A stretch of DNA of 64,000 nt, from positions 70,413,559 to 70,477,558 of the forward strand of contig CATIUR010000001.1 of NCBI GenBank assembly GCA_949592205.1, in the 5' to 3' direction. Positions within the stretch are counted from its first letter, which is position 1, and every line of letters starts with the position of its first letter. The position numbers and the translations under genes were made by a program. Origin of the DNA: Helichrysum umbraculigerum (lineage: Eukaryota; Streptophyta; Magnoliopsida; Asterales; Asteraceae). A model generated the notes under the pieces. The model ran no database searches and was not told the DNA's origin. It saw only the letters and a program-made list of their open reading frames with translations. Below, in pieces: positions 1-10,940 of the stretch.

Positions 1-2882
1 TATTCCAACTCTATCGGCAGATGACATGCTTTACCATAGACTAGTCTGTAAGGCATGGTCCCTAATGGTGTTTTATATGCAGTTCTGAATGCCCACAGAG
101 CATCGTCTAATTTGTCGGCCCATTTTTCCCTATGATTCACTACGGTTCGTTCTAAGATCCTTTTGAGCGCTCTATTCGTCACTTCGGCTTGCCCATTCGT
201 CTGCGGGTGATAGGCCGTAGAGGTCTTATGGGTGACACCATAATATTGTAATGTCCTCATAAACTGAGCATTACAAAAGTGCGTGCCCCGATCGCTGATG
301 ATCGCCTTTGGAGTTCCGAAATGAGAAAAGAGTTGCTTGAGGAACTTGGTCACTACTCGTGAGTCATTTGTAGGAAATGCTTGTGCCTCGGCCCACCTGG
401 ATACGTAGTCGACAGCTACCATAATGTATTCTTTTCCGAAAGACTTTGGGAATGGTCCCATGAAATCCAACCCCCATATATCAAATATCTCGCAGGCCTG
501 GATGTTAGTAAGTGGCATTTCACTCCTCTGTGAGATACTTCCAAACCTTTGGCAAGCATCACAACGTTTTACCAAGTCGTGAGCGTCTTTGAAAATAGTT
601 AGCCAGTAGAATCCGGAATCGTATACCTTCCTTGCAGTCATATTTGCTCCATGATGTCCTCCAGTGGGTCCGTGATGACTCTGGTGGAGAATGTTCCTTG
701 CTTCCCTCTCGTCTGCGCATCTTCTGATGATTTGGTCCGGACATACTTTGAATAAGTATGGATCGTCCCAATAGTAATTTGTAACGTCTCTGAAGAATTT
801 GCGTTTTCTAGAGGTGGGCATTCCTTTCGGCACAATTCCTCCAACCAGATAATTAGCGTAGTCTGCGTACCAAGGGTCGTGGTTGAATTGTGAACCCTTC
901 TGGTGGCCTCCGATGTTCATGAGTTGTTCTTCAGGAAACTGATCTTGAATATATCTTTCATTAAGCTTTTCCATCGATGGGTTTTCCAATCGACTGAGAT
1001 GATCTGCTGCGACATTTTCTGCTCCTTTCTTATCCCTGATTTCTATGTCGAATTCTTGGAGAAGCAAAATCCATCGAAGTAGTCTTGGTTTAGCGTCTTG
1101 CTTTTTATAAAGATACTTCAAGGCTGAGTGATCTGTATAGACAATAGTTTTGGACAATATTAAGTAAGAACGAAATTTATCAAAAGAAAATACTACCGCA
1201 AGCAACTCCTTTTCTGTAGTAGTATAATTTTCTTGAGCATCGGTGAGTGTCTTGCTGGCGTAGTATATCGGTTGAAAATGCTTATCCTTCCTTTGCCCTA
1301 AGACAGCTCCAACAGCAAAGTCACTGGCGTCACACATGATTTCAAATGGAAGACTCCAGTCAGGAGCAACCATGATCGGTGCATGTGTGAGCTCATCCTT
1401 CAAAATGTTGAAAGCTTTCAGGCATTCGTCTGAAAAGACAAACGGAGTATCCTTCTCGAGAAGGTGCGTCATAGGTCGAGAAATCTTAGAGAAATCCTTA
1501 ATAAAGCGACGGTAAAATCCGGCGTGACCTAAGAAACTGCGAATGGCTTTAACAGAAGTAGGTGGCGGAAGTTTGGCAATAGTCTCAACTTTAGCTTTGT
1601 CAACTTCAATTCCAGACTTTGATATTCGGTGTCCCAGAACTATTCCTTCCTTCACCATAAAGTGGCACTTCTCCCAGTTTAAGACAAGATTTGATTCTTC
1701 ACATCGGGCTAACATTTGTTCGAGGTTGGAAAGACAAGAAGTGAAGGAGTCTCCAAAGACTGAGAAGTCGTCCATGAATACTTCCATACACTGTTCAATC
1801 ATATCGTGGAATATCGCCACCATACACCTTTGGAATGTAGCAGGTGCGTTGCATAGCCCGAAAGGCATGCGTCGGTAAGCGAATGTTCCGTAAGGACATG
1901 TGAAAGTCGTCTTTTCTTGGTCCTTAGGATCGAGAGGAATCTGAAAATGGCCAGAGAAACCATCAAGAAAACAGTAGAATTCGTTCCCCGATAATCTCTC
2001 CAACATTTGATCGATGAACGGTAGAGGGAAACGATCTTTTCGAGTGGCTTCGTTCAGCTTCCGATAATCAATGCATACCCTCCAACCGGTGACGGTACGT
2101 GTTGAAATGAGTTCATTATCATCGTTAGCGATAACCGTCATTCCTCCTTTCTTGGGGACAACCTGAACTGGGCTGACCCATGGGGAATCTGAAATAGGAT
2201 AGATTAAGCCAGCGTCCAAGAGTTTGATAACCTCCTTTTTGACCACGTCTTGAATCTTTGGGTTGACTATCCTCTGTCTCTGTATAGAAGGTTTGAAGTC
2301 GTTTTCCATTAGTATCTTGTGCGTGCAGTAGTTTGGACTGATCCCTTGGATATCGAAGATTTTCCATGCAATCGCCTTCTTGTGTGACTTCAATACTTGG
2401 ATGAGTTTTGCTTTCTCTTCGGGTGTAAGACCTTTTGCAATTATGACAGGTAAGTGCGAGGTTCCTTCAAGAAATGCATACTCCAGATGAGAGGGTAGTT
2501 CCTTTAGCTCCAATTCTGGTGGTTCTTCAGTAGAAGGCTTCATTCGAGCGATCTCGTCTCTTTGTAATTCATCATACTCCGTCTGGAACTCTGGTTCGTT
2601 TGGAGATGAGTTGGCTGCAATGGCTGATGCTATTTCTACTAATTCCGTCTCGTTGGAGAGTGCGTTCTTCTTCAGCTCGTATTTACTTGTAGATGATGAG
2701 GAAGTTGCATTATCTTCAGTAAGGATGATTTTGTTGTCGTCGGTGAATGCAAACCTCTGAAATTGAGCCGTTGAAGAAGTACTTTTGGTGATTTCTGGAT
2801 TTTTGTGGCGCACAACCTTCAGATAGTTGCGGCTCAGCTGAGATTTCTGATTCCATCTCCTCAAAATATTTGAGAATTTCAG
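1..2882 (-). CDS. pol: Athila-A pol: reverse transcriptase, RNase H, integrase (partial)
   Basis: One reading frame stays open on the minus strand from 2882 to the window edge, about 960 codons without a stop. In order it shows RT (SPWVSPVQVVPKKGG, CIDYRKLNEATR, FAYRRMPFGLCNAP, then the catalytic MDDF near 1770), RNase H (MCDASDFAVGAVLGQR, YTDHSALKYL) and integrase (a CxxC zinc finger near 550-640, GLDFMGPFPKSFG, SDRGTHF, AYHPQTNGQAE, ending YGKACHLPIELE at the edge). These activities copy and integrate the element. The frame is +1 relative to the upstream gag-protease frame and overlaps it over 2716-2882, so a single-nucleotide lesion or a frameshift signal separates them. The C-terminus is outside the window. 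Confidence 0.85.
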   Translation of the reverse strand, partial: MKFSNILRRWNQKSQLSRNYLKVVRHKNPEITKSTSSTAQFQRFAFTDDNKIILTEDNATSSSSTSKYELKKNALSNETELVEIASAIAANSSPNEPEFQTEYDELQRDEIARMKPSTEEPPELELKELPSHLEYAFLEGTSHLPVIIAKGLTPEEKAKLIQVLKSHKKAIAWKIFDIQGISPNYCTHKILMENDFKPSIQRQRIVNPKIQDVVKKEVIKLLDAGLIYPISDSPWVSPVQVVPKKGGMTVIANDDNELISTRTVTGWRVCIDYRKLNEATRKDRFPLPFIDQMLERLSGNEFYCFLDGFSGHFQIPLDPKDQEKTTFTCPYGTFAYRRMPFGLCNAPATFQRCMVAIFHDMIEQCMEVFMDDFSVFGDSFTSCLSNLEQMLARCEESNLVLNWEKCHFMVKEGIVLGHRISKSGIEVDKAKVETIAKLPPPTSVKAIRSFLGHAGFYRRFIKDFSKISRPMTHLLEKDTPFVFSDECLKAFNILKDELTHAPIMVAPDWSLPFEIMCDASDFAVGAVLGQRKDKHFQPIYYASKTLTDAQENYTTTEKELLAVVFSFDKFRSYLILSKTIVYTDHSALKYLYKKQDAKPRLLRWILLLQEFDIEIRDKKGAENVAADHLSRLENPSMEKLNERYIQDQFPEEQLMNIGGHQKGSQFNHDPWYADYANYLVGGIVPKGMPTSRKRKFFRDVTNYYWDDPYLFKVCPDQIIRRCADEREARNILHQSHHGPTGGHHGANMTARKVYDSGFYWLTIFKDAHDLVKRCDACQRFGSISQRSEMPLTNIQACEIFDIWGLDFMGPFPKSFGKEYIMVAVDYVSRWAEAQAFPTNDSRVVTKFLKQLFSHFGTPKAIISDRGTHFCNAQFMRTLQYYGVTHKTSTAYHPQTNGQAEVTNRALKRILERTVVNHREKWADKLDDALWAFRTAYKTPLGTMPYRLVYGKACHLPIELE

Positions 2883-4371
2883 CTACTGAAGGAGATGAAT
2901 CAACTTGACCCCTTTGTAAAATTGGTAGAGGAATGCCTTCGCCTAAAGGTACAGCAACAAAGGAGTTGTTCGTGAAAGTGCTGATAGGCGGTGCAAGAGG
3001 ATACTTCATTTCAGATAAAGGAAATAGTAGCTCCTTAGAGTGTGCTGGTTTGTCAAAGATAGTTGAGCAGAGTCTAGCATCGTCCTGGCATAGTCTCCTC
3101 GTAGTGATGACCGTGTTGGGAAGAACGTCGGGATTGCTAACTGCTAGAACCTCCTCCAAATGCTCGTCATATATTTCCTGCATGGCATCCACAAGACCAA
3201 GATCTTCTCCCACGGGTTGTTTCATCAGTTTATCGACATTAAAGGTGACTTCCTCCGCTCCAACCCTCAGTTTTAAAGATTTTTCATTTACGTCAATAAC
3301 AACCTTGGCAGTGTTTAGGAAAGGTCTGCCAAGGATGAGGGGAACGTGGGCGTCTTCCTCAATATCCATAATGACAAAGTCAACTGGGAAGATGAATTTA
3401 CCTACTCTAACCATAATATCTTCAGCAATCCCCCGAGGGAGTTTAACTGATCTATCGGCTAATTGGATGGTCATTCGAGTGGGTAGCAGTTCTCCTAGTC
3501 CTAGTTTCCTGTATAGTGAGTAAGGCATAAGGTTGACACTAGCACCTAGGTCAGCTAAGGCATTACTAACTTGGATATTTTGAAGGTAACAAGGAATAGT
3601 GAAACGGCCAGTATCTCCTAGTTTTGGTGGAAGGCCATGTAACATGATTGCAGAGCATTCAGCATCTAAGGGTATATTAACTAATTGCCTTAATTTTTCT
3701 TTATTTGAAAGAAGTTCTTTGAAGAATTTTGCACAACTGGGCATTTCTACTAAAGAATCTAATAATCTAACGTTTAAGTGCAGGCTTTTAAACATCTCAA
3801 GATACTTCCCAAACTGCGCTTCCTGCTTCTCCTTCTTAAGTCTACCAGGGAATGGAATTCGAGTACGTGGAATGATTTCTGGAACTTGAGAAGGTTCTGG
3901 ATCAGGTGCAGAGACAGGGGTGTCACTTGGCACTGGATCAGTAGAAGTGGAAGTTTTATTTGAAGATTTATCTGAGGTTTGTTCAACTCTGGTTTCTTTA
4001 CCTCCTCTTGTAACAACTAAGATGTCGTTACTGATCGTGATTTTCCTTTGACTCTCCTCAACTTTTGAAAATAATTGTTTAAGACTAACTTCAAGGTTTT
4101 TGATCAAATCTTCGGAAATTCTAAGTAAAGCATCAATTTTATCTTGAAAATCTATTACTTGTTTATTAACGTTATTTTGTTCAACCATGAAGTTAATTAA
4201 AGTTTCGTTATAGTGTTGTTGAGAGTTAAATGAGGAATCGGATAGAGAGGACGGTAGAGTAGACAGAGATTGAGTAAGAGAGGTTTTGTTTTGCCACTGA
4301 ACTGAAGATGTGGATTGAAAGCTTGGTTCAGGGTTTGTCCCAAACTTACAGTCATGTTGACTAGGCATCAT
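2716..4371 (-). CDS. gag: Athila-A Gag C-terminal region and aspartic protease
   Basis: 551-residue ORF starting at tandem ATGs (4369-4371 and 4366-4368). The first ~150 residues are low-complexity Ser/Thr/Pro/Gln-rich with a short heptad stretch. Residues ~255-380 form a retropepsin-like domain with ADLGASVNLMP as the active-site loop (DLGA replaces the usual DTGA, which is normal in Athila) and LILGRPFLNTA as the C-terminal motif. I see no CCHC knuckle, so the nucleocapsid-like part may be lost. The ORF stops at 2716 while the pol frame is already open from 2882. In intact relatives gag and pol are usually one ORF, so I infer a frameshift in the overlap. Confidence 0.75.
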   Translation of the reverse strand: MMPSQHDCKFGTNPEPSFQSTSSVQWQNKTSLTQSLSTLPSSLSDSSFNSQQHYNETLINFMVEQNNVNKQVIDFQDKIDALLRISEDLIKNLEVSLKQLFSKVEESQRKITISNDILVVTRGGKETRVEQTSDKSSNKTSTSTDPVPSDTPVSAPDPEPSQVPEIIPRTRIPFPGRLKKEKQEAQFGKYLEMFKSLHLNVRLLDSLVEMPSCAKFFKELLSNKEKLRQLVNIPLDAECSAIMLHGLPPKLGDTGRFTIPCYLQNIQVSNALADLGASVNLMPYSLYRKLGLGELLPTRMTIQLADRSVKLPRGIAEDIMVRVGKFIFPVDFVIMDIEEDAHVPLILGRPFLNTAKVVIDVNEKSLKLRVGAEEVTFNVDKLMKQPVGEDLGLVDAMQEIYDEHLEEVLAVSNPDVLPNTVITTRRLCQDDARLCSTIFDKPAHSKELLFPLSEMKYPLAPPISTFTNNSFVAVPLGEGIPLPILQRGQVDSSPSVAEILKYFEEMESEISAEPQLSEGCAPQKSRNHQKYFFNGSISEVCIHRRQQNHPY

Positions 4372-4528
4372 GGCTGAAGAATTTGGGATTTTGGTAGAAA
4401 AGAGAGTTTTGGAAGGGAAAGGGTACTGAAAAGGAAATATCAGAAAAGGAACTTTCGGATGATATTGATCTTCCGAAATGATCGCTAAAAAACTAAGATA
4501 ACTAAATTCCTAAATCGGTCGTTGTAGT

Positions 4529-4545
4529 CCCCGGCAGCGGCGCCA
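4529..4545 (-). other. Athila-A primer binding site (tRNA-Asp)
   Basis: On the minus strand TGGCGCCGCTGCCGGGG matches the complement of the 3' end of plant tRNA-Asp(GUC) with one mismatch. It lies six bases from the LTR end at 4552. This fixes the element orientation and supports the Athila/Calypso lineage. Confidence 0.85.
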
Positions 4546-4903
4546 AAAACTTGATGGGCGCCTAGAGGTCGGTCGCGATTTGATTCGCGTCGTTGCGGTG
4601 CCTTCCTCCGGGTCCATCAACGGGTGTTTTAAAATTTGTAAATGCGGGGCCTAAGGATACTTAAAACTATGGGGTATAGTAGTAAGTATGACCTAGGGTC
4701 GTTCTTCAAACTACAACGAGCATGGGATCTAGGTCTTTTGATTATCTTTTGTAATTTAGCTGGTTTATCAAAAGGTTGATAGGGGTTTTGGTTGTTTTTA
4801 TTTTATAACTACTAATTTTAAACTAAACTAGAGGATAGGTGAGGTGGCTACGAGAACAGCAGATTAACGCGAGTGTTTACTATGATAATTATATATGCTA
4901 TTT

Positions 4904-4923
4904 GGGGGGGGGGGGGGGGGGGG
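4904..4923 (+). repeat. Poly-G run (20 G)
   Basis: Uninterrupted homopolymer inside the Athila-A LTR. Its length may be unreliable in the assembly. Confidence 0.95.
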
Positions 4924-5758
4924 TAGTTATTTTAGTTAAGGTATTAGCTATGATGATGAAGTCAGGACTTAACAGACGTACTTGAAACAATCAATGACAA
5001 CAAAGTACTCTACTTACAACCTTTCCTTAGCTCCCACGTATTTAAACGCTTGTACCAGTAGTAAGTTGTTTTACAGTATTTCCGTTGAAACATTAAAAGG
5101 TTCTTGTTATCTATCCTGAGTTATATGTCCTAATGAGCTACAACTACTAGCCTATTATATACCTAACGCGAAGTTGTCCACAATCAGATAAATAACATGT
5201 CACGAAGATAGCAGTTATAGAGTGTAAACTATACCGGAAGTTCTCCCAAATATAGCAACCAATTTAACCAACAGCCATCCTCGAGTCCTATTCCCCAATC
5301 TCGGACATTTGAGATATCCGAATCATGGCATGAATTGTTGAATGAACAAAAACATGAAACAGGGGTTTCCTACCGGAACAGGTTGGGATGGCCTGATCTA
5401 ACGGCTGATTAAATTGTTCATCATTATTTCATATAAACCATCATAACTATTTTACGCATGTTAAACATATGTATGCAATTAATCTATACTCGAAAACCTA
5501 ATCATATATCCAATAACACAAGTGATACTAGCATGCAAACCCTAAAGCAACAATCAAACAAGAACATACGACAGAGCAGCATACAAGGATCATTTTAATT
5601 TGTGCAGAATAACTGGATAATTGGTTAAGTCACACATATTCCGAAAGTTCTCTCAAAAACATGCGTTAAACAAATTGAATCTAATCTATCTCTAATCCTA
5701 CGCTCCGTGTCTCCCTCCGGTGTATTTCAACCAGGAGAACACCGGCCATGTCGAGTTC

Positions 5759-6168
5759 TGTTTGTCCCTTACTTTGGATCTAGAACGAACCGAGTCACTC
5801 TAATTGCTAGCGGAAATAACAATTAGATCACGAATAACCACACGAACAATCAATACGCAATCAATATCAAACGAACGTAATATTATTGCTTATAGTCGAT
5901 CAGATTACAGAGAATTTCGACAAATTTTGTTTTGGGTTTCGTCAACCCTAAAACAGAAAACACAAAACGTTTTTATACAAAATCTAGCACCTGCGACGTA
6001 GCACGCTACGTCGCAGGCCCAAGCCCATGCGACGTCTGCTACGTCGCAGGCCCAAAACCTGACGTCGCACCTGCGACGTTGTGCGCTACGTCGCAGGAGT
6101 CAGAAACACTATTTCTAATTACAAACTACGAGCTAGACCAACTGACAGACACTAAACATGTACTAACA
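5759..6168 (-). repeat. Sirevirus copy 1 3' LTR
   Basis: 410 bp, with ends TGTTTGTCCC and TACTAACA in plus orientation. It differs at only one position I could see from the partner LTR at 26630-27034. It carries a cluster of GCGACGT/ACGTCGC motifs (about 5990-6085) directly upstream, on the minus strand, of a TATA box. Confidence 0.93.
5970..5977 (-). promoter_or_regulatory. TATA box in Sirevirus copy 1 3' LTR
   Basis: TATAAAAA on the minus strand, just downstream of the GCGACGT motif cluster. The same arrangement occurs in all four Sirevirus LTRs here. Confidence 0.6.
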
Positions 6169-6170
6169 AA

Positions 6171-6180
6171 CTCCCCCGTG
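6171..6180 (-). other. Sirevirus copy 1 polypurine tract
   Basis: CACGGGGGAG on the minus strand, two bases from the 3' LTR. This is the expected plus-strand priming site and is identical to the tract at 44396-44405. Confidence 0.75.
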
Positions 6181-6208
6181 TCTTCAGTTTGGTCTTCAAA
6201 AATCTTCT

Positions 6209-8899
6209 TTAAACCCAGCCCGCAGGAAACTGGCCGTCGGCATGAATTCCATTAGCTACACAAACAGTAACAACATTGTAAAACTGTTGTGCTAAACGTC
6301 TGTTGAATTCATTCTTCTGACCAACCCGAATCCGATTATCATAGAGTTTTCTTAAATCTTTTTCATGAAAATTAATCAAACTCATCGGATCATATAGTCT
6401 AAACGTTGCTTGCCTCAGATTCCATATACCTCCAACTTCTGGCCACGGTTCAGAATCTGGAACGAAAGTAATAACCGCTTCGCCAGTCTGTGGATCAAGT
6501 TCCCATTTCACAAGTCTTCTCAGAAAATAATAAGGAACTGATTCCAGAGGTATCTCAGTCAAACATTTAGCCGGCGAATAGTGAACTTTAACCAAAGGCT
6601 TCCTGGTGACTGGATCAATCTTTTTCTTCCACGTATACCGAGTTCCCAACGTCGGCTTCAATTTCGAATAAGTCTTTGTTAATACTTCCCGACGTAGACT
6701 TCTCTGAATGAACTCAGCATAATCATTCTCGAAAGGATTAATCAATTTAAGCTGAGCTAATCGATTAATCTCTCCTTTTGGCAACGTGCTCAATCTATCA
6801 AAACGCATTCTAAAATACTGAACTCCATCTTCTCTCTTTATCATAAACAGATTCCTTTGACACTTCCAGCTTTTAATAACACCGGTATAATTCCGACTAA
6901 CCCGGTACACTTGACATTTCACTGGAATAGGAACTGGATTTCGTCCCTTAGGCCACCATTTCTTGTTTCTCTCTCTCTTTTCTTCAGCAGTTAATTTCTT
7001 TGCTGCTGAGTCCGGTGCCTGTGTCTCTGGAGCTGGAGTTGCAGCAGAACTTGATTCTCCATGTTGAGCTTTATCAGGACTCTCGTCTTCACTTGAATCA
7101 GATTCAATAATTGGTGCATCATCATAAGCTTCCCCAGATTGTGCATCATCATACGTTTCATCTGCATTCAACTGTTCCTCTTCAATCGAGACATCCTCAT
7201 TCATCTCAAACACATTCTCTGTTTCTTCCTCAGAGCCAACTCCACTGGCCATCCTTTGAATAAATGATAAGTCAGCGAATGAGTAATCAACTGCCAGCGG
7301 TCTTGGTTGCCCTGGAATATCATCAACAGAGAAATAATCCAAAAGAGAAATATTTTCATTAATATTTTCAATTACAGGGTTGGGATTTACAGACGCAGGT
7401 TCACTTGACTCTAAAGTGGGTATCCCAGACCCAGACTCCCCCGAGGCAAGTAACCTGCCTTCCAAAACATTAACCCTAAGCTTCGTTTCCTCAAGCTCCT
7501 TAGATTGGACCTCGATCAACGCAGCTTGTTCAGCAATCTTCTCGTCTTGAGCCTCCAGCTTTTGCTTCATCAGCTGCATATCTTCCATTATCTTTTGCAT
7601 GAAAGCTGGAGTCGGTTGAATCTCAAAAGTATCCTGCTGCTGTGGATTAACTGGAGCTCGTGTAGACGAAGAACGACGAACACGACGTCTCGGTTGATAA
7701 GTCTCATCAGCAGGATCATCACCGTCGCGTGTACGCTTTCCCGTATCTCGTGGAGGCACATACTTGCGTCCTTGTCTGATCTGACGCTGAATTCGCAGAT
7801 ATCTAAATGAATCTGAAAGCCTGATACGTTCCATCTCAGAGGGATGCGGAACAGTACCATCAGAATGCTCAGGCGTCGGACCCCCATCCTGAGGACCTGC
7901 ATTGGCCGGTTCTTCAGAATCAGAACTCTCGACCGTGTCGTGAGATGCTTGATTGTCTGAGTCAACGTGGCCAAACTGCTCAATGTTTTCCAGTAGAGCA
8001 TCCACATTCTCCCCCGCAGCTTGAGCAGGAATGTTCTCCCCCGCAGCTTGAACCGGAATGTTCACAAACTGTTGCTGCGGCTGCTGAGGTGCTGGAACAT
8101 CCATATACTGAGGATCTGGAGGCGGTACATAATTTTCATCAATGATAGCACCGAATAAAGGAACATCCCTTGGTGCCTCGACCCCTTTCTCATACCCTGC
8201 ACAAATAGTGAAAATTCGACTCATCATCGGTGAAATCTTGAGCGGATGATCGATATCACCCTGTGCCTGAAGCTCCGGATGATGACGATTGATGTGCAAC
8301 TGTACAAATCTTGGATATAAAATCCATTTCTGATCCCCGGCATTCGCATTATCAACCATAGCCCTGAAGATAAATCCCGAGAAGTTGAACGGCTTGTTGT
8401 AAATCAACGCTAACATAGCAGAAGCCAGACTTCGGCTCATTCCATCCGTTCCACCTTTCCGATTTCCCAAACAAACAATAATCACATGCATCAAGTATCT
8501 CCAGACGCGTGTGAGATTCGCTTTTCGATACTGATCAGAGGGAATCCCGGGATATCCTATCCGTTGCATAGCTCCGGTAACAAAAATATTATCAAAACCA
8601 ACAGGCATATCCGGTTGATCATTCAGCTGTAAAAGTTCCCGAATGCTCTGTTCTGTAATAGTGATCTCCGTACCCAGAACAGTAGAGACCAATCGTCTAA
8701 CGTCGTTTTCAGTAACGACAGTTGCGTTTCTCCAAAAGGGGTTGATCAGATTTCCAAACGCCAAAGTGTTGTCGGAAATGGCGTGAAATACCCTCGAACA
8801 TCTCAAAAACGCGATCATCTGACGGTACGGTGCAGCTTTATCAGAAGTGTCAGTAAGGTAAGCAGCCGTATTATGACGAGCTTCGAAAATCAAAGCCAT
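6209..8899 (-). CDS. Sirevirus env-like ORF, intact 896 residues
   Basis: Large ORF between pol and the 3' LTR, the position of the so-called env-like ORF of Sireviruses. It starts at an ATG in good context (GATATGGCT). Residues 1-~255 form a compact conserved region (motifs ITEQSIRELLQLND, FNFSGFIFRAMVDN, YPRFVQLHINRHH). A Pro/Gln-rich stretch, an acidic stretch and a basic nuclear-localisation-like cluster (RRRVRRSSS, ~405) follow. A coiled coil spans ~433-486, then another acidic region, then a basic C-terminal domain (KKWWPKGRNPVPIPVK). I see no convincing signal peptide or membrane segment, so the name rests on position, not on evidence of fusion activity. Similar proteins are, to my memory, abundant in Asteraceae as hypothetical proteins. 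Function unknown. Confidence 0.8.
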   Translation of the reverse strand: MALIFEARHNTAAYLTDTSDKAAPYRQMIAFLRCSRVFHAISDNTLAFGNLINPFWRNATVVTENDVRRLVSTVLGTEITITEQSIRELLQLNDQPDMPVGFDNIFVTGAMQRIGYPGIPSDQYRKANLTRVWRYLMHVIIVCLGNRKGGTDGMSRSLASAMLALIYNKPFNFSGFIFRAMVDNANAGDQKWILYPRFVQLHINRHHPELQAQGDIDHPLKISPMMSRIFTICAGYEKGVEAPRDVPLFGAIIDENYVPPPDPQYMDVPAPQQPQQQFVNIPVQAAGENIPAQAAGENVDALLENIEQFGHVDSDNQASHDTVESSDSEEPANAGPQDGGPTPEHSDGTVPHPSEMERIRLSDSFRYLRIQRQIRQGRKYVPPRDTGKRTRDGDDPADETYQPRRRVRRSSSTRAPVNPQQQDTFEIQPTPAFMQKIMEDMQLMKQKLEAQDEKIAEQAALIEVQSKELEETKLRVNVLEGRLLASGESGSGIPTLESSEPASVNPNPVIENINENISLLDYFSVDDIPGQPRPLAVDYSFADLSFIQRMASGVGSEEETENVFEMNEDVSIEEEQLNADETYDDAQSGEAYDDAPIIESDSSEDESPDKAQHGESSSAATPAPETQAPDSAAKKLTAEEKRERNKKWWPKGRNPVPIPVKCQVYRVSRNYTGVIKSWKCQRNLFMIKREDGVQYFRMRFDRLSTLPKGEINRLAQLKLINPFENDYAEFIQRSLRREVLTKTYSKLKPTLGTRYTWKKKIDPVTRKPLVKVHYSPAKCLTEIPLESVPYYFLRRLVKWELDPQTGEAVITFVPDSEPWPEVGGIWNLRQATFRLYDPMSLINFHEKDLRKLYDNRIRVGQKNEFNRRLAQQFYNVVTVCVANGIHADGQFPAGWV

Positions 8900-10130
8900 A
8901 TCTGCAAAAAACAGAAACAGATTGCAACTCGAAAAAGGTTAGAAAAAAATGTTACATTTTTAAACAAAAACCTTTTCAAAATCCCTGGAACTAGCGACGT
9001 AGCAACGTACGTCGCATAACACAGAGCGACGTAGAACTGTACGTCGCTAAAATTCAAAATAAATTGAAAAGCGACGTAAGGCCTGACGTCGCATAAAATT
9101 CGAGCGACGTCAAGGGGGACGTCGCATTTTGCAATTAATTGTGAATTTAATCACTTTAATTAAAACAGCGACGTAGAGCGGTACGTCGCATCGGACATCG
9201 CAGTAAAAGCGACGTAGGGATGGGCGACGTAGGAAATTAATAATTATTAACTAAAGCGACGTAGGGCACTACGTCGCAGCGTACGTCGCACTGACGAACA
9301 TTCATCCCCAACCCAGAAAACCCTAACCCTCGAATTTAGGGGTTTTCAAAATCAATCGCACTACAAGATGCGGCTAACGATGGTGATCACGAAAACATAA
9401 ATTATAACCAGTACTTTACACGATATACCATATAATTTATCCCAAAACCGAAACCCATTTAACCCGTAATACATACATAGCAATTAAACGAAATATACAC
9501 GGTGAAAAATGGTAAAGTCGGTACCTAAGTGTGCGGAATAACGAGTAGATCAAAAGTACGTAAGTGAATCGGAATGAAAACGGCTACAAAGCACAAAAAT
9601 TGCTCGAAAATTGCTACGTCGCAAATCGCCTCTCGTACGTCGCAGGCTACGTCGCACGTGAATAGTGAATAGTGTGACGAGTTACGTCGCAGTGGATACT
9701 ATTTAAAGTCTAACCCTATGTGCGACGTAGGCTGGGACGTCGCAGGCGACGTAGAGCCGGACGTCGCAGAAAACAGTTTTGATCCAATTTCGAAATTTTC
9801 AAACCGTTTACTCGTTATGTTAGCAAATAAAATCCAAATGACTCGTGACTTGGGAAAATAACTTAGAATAAAAATAAAACATAAAATTATAACTAAACTA
9901 AACTAAAAAAAATCTTTTTGATATTTTCTTTAATATTCAAAAAGTAAAAAGAAAATTACTTAACACTCTATTTTTGGTGACGGAGTTGAGTTGTCTGATT
10001 AGGGATCATATCGGAATAACATGCATTTATTAGGAATAGTAAATGTTATTTCGATCATCAGTATATTTGTCCACTCTAAATTTACGTGGCACATTTAAAA
10101 CACCTTTTATAAAAATTATTTCAAGACAAT
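8900..10130 (-). other. Sirevirus copy 1 spacer between pol and env-like ORF
   Basis: Non-coding. It holds two dense clusters of GCGACGT/ACGTCGC motifs (about 8995-9290 and 9615-9770), often as inverted pairs separated by a few bases. The orthologous spacer of copy 2 (39647-41700) keeps the same clusters. Confidence 0.75.
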
Positions 10131-10904
10131 TATTGGTATTGTTTGTCCACCTAAACATGTTACATCCGTATTTGTGAGCTAACCTTTATTGTTAGAATGA
10201 ATATTAATTTTGTGAAACCTATTATATGATATACTGATAAACTTTAGTAAAACAAACACTGCATATTCACACAAAGTAGAGATTACAAGACCAAGTTTAT
10301 CTCGGTTTTCTCGTAATATACACTTGATATTTATATTTAGGCATACATCAAACTGACTATGAAGATACTAGTGGCCCCAGATCTGTACTTAGTACAACAG
10401 AGGGTCCCTAAGTATGAACATAACAAGTTTGAGACTATTTGCATAACTAATGGATTCAGGTCTGTACGAGAGTACAACAATAGTCGCCATTAGTTAGGCG
10501 AATAACCATATTAACACTATATGCCCATTTTACATTTACATAATTATGACAGTGTATGATAGTATTTCTATTTATCATTTAAGACTTATGTCATACATCA
10601 TATAACATTTTTCACAAAGTAATAGACAAGTTTTATTATTACTTCTTACTCACTCACAAACCGGTGTGTATCATGCCTACCAATACATCGTATGATGAAG
10701 ATAATTTAGATAAAAACTGTTTTAAGTGTGTCAGATAAACCTACTGACACATCCAAGATAAACCTTAAAATTCCATGTTGTGCATGTCACCCGATGTACT
10801 ATCATATCCCAAGTTGTTTACAGACACAACTTCAACGTCTATTTTAAAAATGTAGCAACCTTGCGTTTTCTTTAATACTAAAGAGTATAAAGAGTGGCTG
10901 TTGC

Positions 10905-10940
<36 letters not shown>

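Noticed and set aside
2933..3889. Plus-strand ORFs of 196 and 96 residues
   Set aside because: Antisense shadows of the Athila-A gag-protease ORF.
10908..10935. Poly-T tract considered as a LINE or SINE tail
   Set aside because: The same tract sits at the same place after pol in all copies of this Sirevirus, so it is part of the element.
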